Of a stretch of 31,903 bases of DNA, positions 7,866 through 14,986 are shown piece after piece. Every line of letters starts with the position of its first letter. Position 1 is the stretch's first letter. The notes beneath the pieces are model-generated. The model made no database searches, was not told the DNA's origin, and saw nothing but the letters and a program-made list of their open reading frames with translations. This DNA is from Azonexus sp. GTDB taxonomy: Bacteria; Pseudomonadota; Gammaproteobacteria; Burkholderiales; Rhodocyclaceae. The stretch covers positions 1-31,903 of the forward strand of contig JAISPT010000035.1 in the NCBI GenBank assembly GCA_031274715.1. The letters are read 5' to 3'. A program made the translations under genes and the position numbers.

Positions 7866-10289
7866 TCAGTCGGTGAGCAGCTTGCCTTGGTTCAGCAGAT
7901 TCTGAATGATCTGCAGGTCGTTGCCACCGGCGAGATTGGTGTTTTGCAAGACGATCTGCTGATCCACCAGGGTCACATCGAAACCGCCGCCCGCAAAACC
8001 ACCGCCGGAGCTGATATGGATGATCGTGTTGCTGCCGGATTTCTCGAAATGCAGGTAGTCGGCCAAATTCCCTATCCCCACATTGTGGTTTTCGCCCTGC
8101 AACAGATCGCGCAGATCCAGCCTGTCGCCGCCAGTTGCGTATGACTTCAAATCGAAATCCGTCACCGTATCGACCGCCGGCGTACCAAGCGTACCCTGGT
8201 CGCCAAATTTCCAGACGAAGGTATCGGCTCCCGTGCCGCCGGTCAGGGTATTGTTGCCCGGACCGCCGTACAGCGTGTCGTTGCCCGCGCCACCATACAG
8301 CGCGTCGTTGCCATCGCCGCCATGCAGCACATCGTTGCCCGCGGTGCCGATCACCAGCGCCGCCGAGCTTGAGCCCTCAATCGAATCGGTATGGGTATCC
8401 GCGCCAATCGTCATATAGTCGGTTACCGTGGCGGTCACGCTAATCGACACCTCCCCAGACTGCCCAGCCGGCACCGTCATGGTCAGCCCGCTGATGGTGA
8501 CCGCGTGGGTGATCGGATCGATGTCGACCGTATAGGCGCCGTTGCTTGTCAGGTCTAGCGTCCACGTTCCATCCGGATTGTGTGTCCCCGCCGAGAGCAT
8601 GACGCCATTCGGGACCGTCACCACGATCTGGGTCACATGTTCCGAAAAATCGATATCGGTCGGCGTCACGGTAATCGTCACCGGGCAGGTGACCGGCGTA
8701 TCGGCCATGCGGATGGAATGGATCAGGAAATCGTCGCCAGGGCCGGGATTGTTCTGGGCATCCAGGCCCAGCGGCCAGAATTGGATACTGCCTATCTCAA
8801 CCCCGCTGGCGCTCTTGAATATGAATTCCTCCGAGATATTGTTGTTGTCCTTGGCTGCTAGCCATGTCCCGTCCGCGCTGCCCCCGAAATCTGTCGGGTT
8901 AAATATCGGATCACCATTAACGTCGTATGTGACGGGATGGCCGACGAGGTTTCCCGCCGAGTCGTAAATGTAGAGATCCGTTATCACATTGCCGTCGGCG
9001 TCGTAAGCAATGACCCGAGCGTGCTCCGTTATGGTCGACGTCTTGCTAAACCACGCGAATTTCACCCCCAATTCCGCCTGCGGATTGTCGAAATCGACCA
9101 CCAGCCATTCGGGCTGGCCAGCCGGGTTTAAGCCGATCTCATCTGAGTTGCCACCGCTACCCCCGACAGGGTAACTAGCATTGACATTATTCCCAGCCAC
9201 GCCAAAACCGCTTACGCTGTCGCTTTCTTTGGGCTGGACAGAGGTGTAGGTACTGGTCTGTCCAACGCTGCCATCGGGATTGTGGGCTGTCACCGTGTAT
9301 CCCTGACCGGTTTGCTTGCAGTTGTAACTGTCGATCACGGTCGTCTGCACGTCAGGTGCGCCCAGCGTCACCGTGACAATCGGCACATCAGCCCCCGGCA
9401 TCACAAGCACATCCAGGGTCCCTGTCAGGCCATTCTCTACGGTATACGTCGCCAGCGGCACCGGGCCGGAATAATCCTGGAAGGGTTCAAAGATGAAGGA
9501 GCCGTCCTCGTTGATCGTCAACTGACCCTTGCCAGGAATATCCGCCGTCTCGGAGGCCAGATAAATATGCGGATCGCCGTCTACCTGGAAGCTCTTGACG
9601 TTCATCCCCTTGTTGTCCAGTTGGCCGTTGTTGATAGTCGTATCCTCGTTTGTAATCACCGAGGTATTTCCCGGAGACAGGGGAGTCGGAGGAGTCGGAG
9701 GAGTCGGAGGAGTTGGAGGAGTCGGGGGAGGGGAAGGAGGCAACGGCGGTTCTACAGGGGGCAGCAGAGGGTCTACAGTGGGCGGCTCGGCGCCAGCGCC
9801 AGCAACCGCAACCCCGTGTCCATCAAAGGTGTGCAGCTCTTCGCCACGCGCGGTGGCGTACTGGTAAGACAAGGGGGTGACGTTTTCGACGATGCGCGCC
9901 AGTTCGATGAAGCTGTGTCCTTCCTTGTTCGGCCCGACATTGCCGGCTGCCGGGTCTTCCAGCAGCTGGTCGAGGTTTTCACCACGGGCCAGGGCTTCAC
10001 TGACGCCGCGGAAAACCTGCGGATCGTTGGCGACAGCGCTGTCGGTCGCATCCGGCTTGAAGTCGGCGGCCACTTCGGCATCAAGACGCACAACATCGCC
10101 TGGTATCACGGCAAGCTGCCGGCCATCGGCCAGTTGCAGCATGACCTGCGCGTTGTCGGAAGCGATGACGGATTCGCCCTCGCGGATGACATCGCCGACT
10201 TTTAACTGGCGCAGTTGCCCTTCGACATTGCGGGCATAAGCTTCCCCGTTGAGGGACGAAACTTTGGCGTAAACCTGAGCTTGGGCCAT
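7866..10289 (-). CDS. LapA-like RTX adhesin with retention module
   Basis: Secreted or surface-held protein of 807 residues. Residues 1-75 match the retention module of LapA-type adhesins (starts MAQAQVYAKVSSLNGEAY), which plugs the type I secretion pore. PAAG at 113-116 fits the LapG periplasmic protease site (T/A/P-AAG). A Pro/Thr linker (about 168-205), a cadherin/VCBS-like domain (about 208-297) and an unrecognised middle region (about 310-535) follow, then a second beta-rich region. Calcium-binding RTX nonapeptides (GGxGNDxLY type) span about 648-690, and a C-terminal type I secretion signal domain about 700-807. It is short for this family, with no long repeat array. The start has a TGGAG site. 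Exporter genes lie upstream on the same strand. Confidence 0.9.
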   Translation of the reverse strand: MAQAQVYAKVSSLNGEAYARNVEGQLRQLKVGDVIREGESVIASDNAQVMLQLADGRQLAVIPGDVVRLDAEVAADFKPDATDSAVANDPQVFRGVSEALARGENLDQLLEDPAAGNVGPNKEGHSFIELARIVENVTPLSYQYATARGEELHTFDGHGVAVAGAGAEPPTVDPLLPPVEPPLPPSPPPTPPTPPTPPTPPTPLSPGNTSVITNEDTTINNGQLDNKGMNVKSFQVDGDPHIYLASETADIPGKGQLTINEDGSFIFEPFQDYSGPVPLATYTVENGLTGTLDVLVMPGADVPIVTVTLGAPDVQTTVIDSYNCKQTGQGYTVTAHNPDGSVGQTSTYTSVQPKESDSVSGFGVAGNNVNASYPVGGSGGNSDEIGLNPAGQPEWLVVDFDNPQAELGVKFAWFSKTSTITEHARVIAYDADGNVITDLYIYDSAGNLVGHPVTYDVNGDPIFNPTDFGGSADGTWLAAKDNNNISEEFIFKSASGVEIGSIQFWPLGLDAQNNPGPGDDFLIHSIRMADTPVTCPVTITVTPTDIDFSEHVTQIVVTVPNGVMLSAGTHNPDGTWTLDLTSNGAYTVDIDPITHAVTISGLTMTVPAGQSGEVSISVTATVTDYMTIGADTHTDSIEGSSSAALVIGTAGNDVLHGGDGNDALYGGAGNDTLYGGPGNNTLTGGTGADTFVWKFGDQGTLGTPAVDTVTDFDLKSYATGGDRLDLRDLLQGENHNVGIGNLADYLHFEKSGSNTIIHISSGGGFAGGGFDVTLVDQQIVLQNTNLAGGNDLQIIQNLLNQGKLLTD
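9682..9726. repeat. Five 9-bp tandem repeats encoding the Pro-Thr linker
   Basis: Five consecutive units of GGAGTCGGA (plus strand), the fourth and fifth with one change each, encode repeated Thr-Pro-Pro in the adhesin linker. The unit is a multiple of three, so copy-number change would alter linker length without breaking the frame. Confidence 0.9.
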
Positions 10290-10366
10290 GACAGTACTCC
10301 AGAGAGTGGTTGTGACGATGTCAGTTTAGGAAGGGCGCGATGCCCTGACTATTGCACCAAAGTACA

Positions 10367-10388
10367 GTCCCGGATCTCGCTGCGGGAC
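10367..10388 (-). terminator. Weak hairpin after the LuxR-type gene
   Basis: A 6-bp stem (10367-10372 with 10383-10388) and 10-nt loop lie just after the regulator stop codon on the minus strand. Only a short TACTTT sequence follows, so it would be a leaky terminator or processing site between the regulator and the adhesin gene. Confidence 0.35.
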
Positions 10389-10397
10389 CGTGCCTAA

Positions 10398-11009
10398 TCA
10401 GAGCACCAAACCGTTGATCCGCAAGGACAACTGCAAACGGTCGCGCAGGCCGAGCTTGTCGAAGATGGAAGTCAGGTGGGCCTTGACCGTGCGTTCGGAA
10501 ATATCCAGTTGGCGGGCGATTTCCTTGTTGCTGGCGGCGCCGGCAACCAGCCGGGCAACCTCGATTTCGCGCTCGCTGAGCAGCGCCGACCAGTCGTCGA
10601 CCGGAGCGGCCTGGCGCTGCCGTTCGAGAATCCGGGCGCTGCCACCCATGATCCGGCTTAACAGGCTCTGGCCGACCCATAGGCCGCCATTGCCGACGAC
10701 CAGCGCCACCTGCTGCAGCACTTCCGGCGCCGCGTAGCTGTTGCAACAGCCGGCGGCACCAGCGGCCAGGGCTTCAAGCACGGTCTTTTCGTCCGGTTCG
10801 TCGCTGAGCAGGATTCGGTGCTGTCCGGCGGCCGGCTGGCCGGGAGGCAGGACGGCGGCGACCGCTTCGCCGGAATGCTGGCGAAACCACAGAATGCCGG
10901 GGCCGATGGCGGCGGCGCCCTGGGCGCGGGCGAGCAGGCGTGCCTCCGGCATGGCTTCGAGCCAGTTGGGCAAAGCGAGGGACTGCCGGTCGATAAACCA
11001 GTGTTGCAT
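10398..11009 (-). CDS. LuxR-type regulator with degenerate receiver domain
   Basis: DNA-binding regulator of 203 residues. The C-terminal half (about 143-200) is a clear LuxR/NarL helix-turn-helix: LSEREIEVARLVAGAASN, then KEIARQLDISERTVKAHL. The N-terminal half looks like a receiver fold in its second half (LAAGAAGCCNSY, equivalent to the usual EALRAGASGYL). The strand that should end in the phospho-acceptor Asp reads ILWFRQ (39-44) and has no Asp, so control by phosphorylation is unlikely. This recalls CsgD/VpsT-type biofilm regulators, but their c-di-GMP motif was not firmly identified. It lies between the exporter genes and the adhesin and probably controls the adhesin locus. Confidence 0.87.
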   Translation of the reverse strand: MQHWFIDRQSLALPNWLEAMPEARLLARAQGAAAIGPGILWFRQHSGEAVAAVLPPGQPAAGQHRILLSDEPDEKTVLEALAAGAAGCCNSYAAPEVLQQVALVVGNGGLWVGQSLLSRIMGGSARILERQRQAAPVDDWSALLSEREIEVARLVAGAASNKEIARQLDISERTVKAHLTSIFDKLGLRDRLQLSLRINGLVL

Positions 11010-11247
11010 CCTGGATACCTCAGTTGGACGCGCCCAAACGGGTCGTCATCGGGTGGGCTGGCAAGGCGCGACGACGCAGCAGACTGATGTCTGCAAGGAG
11101 AAGCAACGCCGCCAGCGCGCCCGAGGGCGGCCCGCTTGGGCGCGTAGCGTGCTCATCCAGGCAATGACGGTCATCGGTACAAGGAAAGTCGATATTCATA
11201 CGACCTCCGTCAAAAACAAAAAGCGGTCAACTGAGGTTTCCAGGATC
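11007..11247. repeat. 20-bp inverted repeat bracketing a small ORF
   Basis: The arm at 11007-11026 and the arm at 11228-11247 are reverse complements at 18 of 20 positions; the mismatches are at one inner and one terminal base. They enclose 201 bp holding the 59-residue ORF. The left arm overlaps the start codon and ribosome site of the LuxR-type gene. The right arm ends 1 nt from the HlyD stop codon. No target-site duplication is evident. Confidence 0.85.
11020..11199 (-). CDS. Small ORF, 59 residues, between hlyD-like and luxR-like genes
   Basis: An ATG at 11199 with a good GGAGG ribosome site 5 nt upstream opens a 59-residue frame that ends 10 nt before the LuxR-type start. The predicted product starts MNIDFPCTDDRHCLDEHATR, then has a short hydrophobic stretch (LAALLLLADISLL), followed by an Arg-rich tail. 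No known family was recognised. The ribosome site and tight fit between neighbours suggest real translation, either for a product or for coupling to the regulator. A 17-codon frame starting near 11250 ends on its start (ATGA overlap). Coding status is unproven. Confidence 0.5.
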   Translation of the reverse strand: MNIDFPCTDDRHCLDEHATRPSGPPSGALAALLLLADISLLRRRALPAHPMTTRLGASN

Positions 11248-11248
11248 A

Positions 11249-12664
11249 TCAGCGCTCCGAGAGGGCCACGCTCTTGGCCCGCAGTACGGGTTTCAGCAAA
11301 TAGGCGAGAACGCTTTTCTTGCCGGTGAGGATGTCGACTTCGGCAACCATGCCCGGAATGATCGGCAAGTTGGCATCGCCAAAGCCGGGCCGGTTGGTGC
11401 GCACGCGGACGGTGTAAAAGGCGTTGCCTTTTTCGTCGGTGACGGTATCGGCGCCAATGTGTTCCAGCGTGCCTTCCAGACCGCCGTAGACCGCGAAATC
11501 GTAGGCGGTAAACTTGACCATGGCCGGCTGGCCGGGCCGCAGGAAGGCGATATCGCGCGGCTGGATGCGGGCTTCGAGCAGCAGCGTGTCCTCCAGCGGC
11601 ACGATCTCGATCATGTCCTTGCCCGGTTGGACGACACCGCCGACGGTATTGACCAGCAGCCGCTTGACCGTGCCCTTGACCGGCGAGCGAATCGACGATT
11701 GCGTGACCCGATCGGACAGGGCGACGCTGCCTTCGGTCAGGCTGTTGAGCTTGCCGACGGCTTCGGATAGCTCACGGCCGGCCTCGTTGCGGAAGTTGAG
11801 TTCAACCTCCTCGATCTTGCGCTGGGCCTCGCCGATCGCCGCCTGGGCGCGGGTGATCTGGGCCGAAGCCATGTCGCGCTCGCCACGGTAGCGGGACACA
11901 TCGCGTTCGAGACGCAGCAACTCGACTTCGGAAACGGCACCGGAATTGATCAGGGGTTTGGTCACTGACAATTCGCGCGAGGTCAGTTCATAGCCTTGCG
12001 CCGCCTGCGTCCGCCGCGCCTGGGCTTCGTTCAGTTCCTGCTGGCGTTGGGCCAGTTGCTGCCGGGCAATCGACACGGCGGCATTCATTTGGTCGCGCTT
12101 GGCGGCATAAATCTGGCGTTCCTGCTCGACGATTTCCGGCTCCTCTTGCAGCACTTCCGGCGGCGGGACGAATTCCTTGCCATCGGATAGCGCCCGCAAG
12201 CGCGCCACCCGCGCCTTCAGCGCCAACGCCTGCGACAGGTTTTCCTTGACCGAGGAGGCGAAGCGCGTTTCGTCGATCTTGATCAGCAACTGATTGGGCT
12301 GCACCACCTCACCCTCGCGGACTAGGATTTCGGCCACCAAGCCACCGTCGATGCTCTGCAACACTTGTAGCTGGCGCGAAGGAATAACCTTGCCTTCACC
12401 GCGCGTCACCTCATCGAGTTGGGCGACTGCAGCCCAGAGCAGGAAGACGACGATGACGATACCAATCGAACGCAGCAACACCCGGGCCCGCAACGGTTCC
12501 TGGCGAAACATGGCGAGATCGGCGTCGGTGGCGAAATCGACAACCTCGATTTCCTCCCGGCTCGGCAGGCGGCCGAGTATTTTTTCGATGACGGGCGTCA
12601 TGAGGCCGGCGATCTTCTCCAGCCCGGCGTGGATGGCGCCAAAAAAGGAACTCAGACACTTCAT
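11249..12664 (-). CDS. HlyD-family type I secretion membrane fusion protein
   Basis: Periplasmic adaptor of 471 residues linking the inner-membrane ABC exporter to a TolC-like channel (LapC/PrtE type). It has a cytoplasmic N-terminus, a single membrane segment (about 65-84, IGIVIVVFLLWAAVAQLDEV), a lipoyl-type half (SIDGGLVAEILVREGEVV), a long coiled-coil (about 140-320, rich in Gln, Arg, Glu and Ala) and the second lipoyl/beta-barrel half (SPVKGTVKRLLVNTVGGVV, then the PGM segment near the end). The start codon overlaps the stop of the ABC transporter gene (ATGA type). The outer-membrane partner is not in the window. Confidence 0.94.
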   Translation of the reverse strand: MKCLSSFFGAIHAGLEKIAGLMTPVIEKILGRLPSREEIEVVDFATDADLAMFRQEPLRARVLLRSIGIVIVVFLLWAAVAQLDEVTRGEGKVIPSRQLQVLQSIDGGLVAEILVREGEVVQPNQLLIKIDETRFASSVKENLSQALALKARVARLRALSDGKEFVPPPEVLQEEPEIVEQERQIYAAKRDQMNAAVSIARQQLAQRQQELNEAQARRTQAAQGYELTSRELSVTKPLINSGAVSEVELLRLERDVSRYRGERDMASAQITRAQAAIGEAQRKIEEVELNFRNEAGRELSEAVGKLNSLTEGSVALSDRVTQSSIRSPVKGTVKRLLVNTVGGVVQPGKDMIEIVPLEDTLLLEARIQPRDIAFLRPGQPAMVKFTAYDFAVYGGLEGTLEHIGADTVTDEKGNAFYTVRVRTNRPGFGDANLPIIPGMVAEVDILTGKKSVLAYLLKPVLRAKSVALSER

Positions 12665-14826
12665 GATGCTCTCCCGATACGTCCACTCTGCAGCGCCTGG
12701 ATTACCTGGTCGCGTGGACCGTCGGCGACGACGCGGCCATCATCGACGACGACGATGCGGGTAGCGAGATCGAGCAGGCTGTTGCGGTGAGTGACGATCA
12801 GCATGGTCTTGTGCCCGGCCACCTGCTTCAGGCGTTCCTTGAACTGCTGTTCCGAGGAATAGTCCATGGCACTGGTCGGCTCATCGAGCAACAGGATCGG
12901 CGGATCGAGCAACAGCGCCCGGGCAATGGCGATGCCCTGGCGCTGGCCACCGGACACGGAATCGCCGCGCTCGCCGATCATCATGTCGAAACCCTCCGGA
13001 TGGCGGTTAACGAACTCGGCCAGCCCCGCCGCCTCGGCCGCCGCGACGATACTGGCGTCGTCGGCGTAGGGCGCGCCGATGGCGATGTTATCGCGCAGTG
13101 TGCCGTAGAACAGCGTCACGTCTTGGGCGACGTAACCGATATTGCGCCGCAGGTCGGCCGGGTCAAGCTGGCGCAGATCAACGCCGTCGACCAGCACCGC
13201 GCCGGCGGTCGGCTGGTAAAGACCAAGCAGCAGCTTCTGCAAAGTCGTCTTGCCGGAGCCGATGCGGCCAATGACCACCACCTTCTCACCGGCGGCGATA
13301 CGGCAGTTGAAGCCCTTGAGGGCGGCCACCGGGCTGTTGGGATAGCTGAAATCGACGTCGCGAAACTCGATGCTGCCCCGCAGGTCCGGACGATGCACGA
13401 AGGCCGCGTCGCCCGGCCGCTCGACCGGCTTGGTCATGACGTCTTCGAGCGAAGTCAGCGCCACCTTGGCGTTGTGGAACTGCATTAGCAAGCCGACGAT
13501 TTGGCCGAGCGGCGCCACCGCCCGGGAAGACAGCATCGTGCAAGCGATCAGTCCGCCCATGCTGAGCTTGCCGTCGCCGATCAGGTACACGCCGCTGATG
13601 ACAACGACGACGTAGACCAGTTGCTGGACTTCCATCGCCCCGTTGGTGGCCGCCGCCGATAAAAAGCGCATCTGGTTACTAACGCGCGAGGCAAAGGCCA
13701 CCGACTTCTCCCACTTCGACTGCATGACCCCCTCGGCGCCCTGCGTCTTGATCGTCTCCAGGGCCGTCAGGCTCTCGATCAGCGTCGCGTTGCGCAGGGC
13801 GCTGGCCCGATAGGTGGTCTCCGACAGCGCATGCATCTTATGCTGCAGGATGTAAGCGTAAATGACGACGAAGACGATCGCCAGCAACACCGGAATGATC
13901 AATGGCCAGGCAATCAAGGCGATGACCAGCACGAACAGCAGCGCGAACGGCAGGTCGACCAGTGCCGTGACCGAGGCCGAGGTGATGAAATCGCGCACCG
14001 TCTCGAACGAGCGTAGGTTGGAGGCGAACGAGCCGACCGCCTGCGGCTTGGATTCGAGGCGGATACCCAGCACGCGCTCCATGATGCTGGCCGACAATTG
14101 CAGATCAATACGACTGCTCGCCAGGTCAATGAAATGGCTGCGCAACAGGCGCAGCGTCAAATCCACGCCGATCACCAGCGCCACACCAAGGGCCAGCACC
14201 CAGAGGGTTTCATAAGCCCGGTTGGGCACCACCCGGTCATAGACGTTCATGACGAACAGCGGCATGGTCAAAGCCATGACGTTGATCAGCAGAGCTGCCG
14301 CCAGCACGTCGCGGTAGAGCGGCAACTGCCCGGCCAGCGCCCCCCAGAACCAGTGCCGCAGCTTGACCTGGCCAACCTGCGGGGTACGCCGGTCGAAACG
14401 AAAATGCGGCCGGGCGAAAATGGCGACGCCGGTGTAGCGGGCAAGCAACTCGGCACGACCGAGCTGGACCGAACCCTGGCCGGTTTCCGGGAACAGCAGC
14501 CGGGCGTTCTCGCCGCTGTCGTCCCAGCCGAGCAGCACGCAGGCTTCCCCGTTCTTGAGCAGCAGTACGGCCGGCAGCAGCACGTCATCGATTCGTGCCA
14601 GCGGTCGCCGCACCAGCTTGGCCGCCAGGCCGGCCCGACTCGCCGCGCGGGCAAACAACGAGGGCGACAGGATGCCTTTTTCCAGGGGCAGGCCAGCCAC
14701 CAGCGCCGCCCGCGTGCTCGGCCGGCCGTGGATGCGGCTCAGTTCGACCAGGCAATCGAGCAACGGATCGTGGTGAATCACGTCCTCCCGCAATCCGGAA
14801 ATGCCGATGTCCGCTGCGCCGCTCAT
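12661..14826 (-). CDS. Type I secretion ABC transporter/permease (LapB-like)
   Basis: Inner-membrane exporter of 721 residues. It has an N-terminal peptidase-C39-like domain without the catalytic Cys (about 15-140), then a six-helix transmembrane domain (about 160-420) and an ATPase domain. Walker A GRIGSGKTT (about 515-525), signature SGGQRQ (about 626) and Walker B ILLLDEPTS (about 643) are present. The degenerate C39 region is usual for exporters of LapA/RTX adhesins. The ATG at 14826 was chosen over the in-frame ATG at 14841 because GGGGAAAG lies directly before it. It is first of the apparent minus-strand operon that ends with the adhesin. Confidence 0.94.
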   Translation of the reverse strand: MSGAADIGISGLREDVIHHDPLLDCLVELSRIHGRPSTRAALVAGLPLEKGILSPSLFARAASRAGLAAKLVRRPLARIDDVLLPAVLLLKNGEACVLLGWDDSGENARLLFPETGQGSVQLGRAELLARYTGVAIFARPHFRFDRRTPQVGQVKLRHWFWGALAGQLPLYRDVLAAALLINVMALTMPLFVMNVYDRVVPNRAYETLWVLALGVALVIGVDLTLRLLRSHFIDLASSRIDLQLSASIMERVLGIRLESKPQAVGSFASNLRSFETVRDFITSASVTALVDLPFALLFVLVIALIAWPLIIPVLLAIVFVVIYAYILQHKMHALSETTYRASALRNATLIESLTALETIKTQGAEGVMQSKWEKSVAFASRVSNQMRFLSAAATNGAMEVQQLVYVVVVISGVYLIGDGKLSMGGLIACTMLSSRAVAPLGQIVGLLMQFHNAKVALTSLEDVMTKPVERPGDAAFVHRPDLRGSIEFRDVDFSYPNSPVAALKGFNCRIAAGEKVVVIGRIGSGKTTLQKLLLGLYQPTAGAVLVDGVDLRQLDPADLRRNIGYVAQDVTLFYGTLRDNIAIGAPYADDASIVAAAEAAGLAEFVNRHPEGFDMMIGERGDSVSGGQRQGIAIARALLLDPPILLLDEPTSAMDYSSEQQFKERLKQVAGHKTMLIVTHRNSLLDLATRIVVVDDGRVVADGPRDQVIQALQSGRIGRAS

Positions 14827-14946
14827 ACTTTCCCCATGCACTTAGCAAATTGCTTCCATTCTAGCGTGCCCGTCGACCGCAGCGTGCGAAGTAGTTCACG
14901 CTTAGATGACAGCCATAAATCAGTACGCAGAAATACGACAAAAGAA

Positions 14947-14968
14947 AAAGGCGGCCGCAGCCGCCTTT
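14947..14968 (-). terminator. Terminator after hppA
   Basis: A 9-bp stem (14947-14955 with 14960-14968) and 4-nt loop are followed on the minus strand by a T-rich run. It sits 19 nt after the hppA stop codon and also shields the downstream exporter operon from readthrough. Confidence 0.85.
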
Positions 14969-14986
14969 CCGACGATTCGATCAAGC

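Noticed and set aside
9670..9740. Short tandem repeats that might be a CRISPR-like array
   Set aside because: Units are 9 bp without spacers and lie in frame within a Pro-rich linker.
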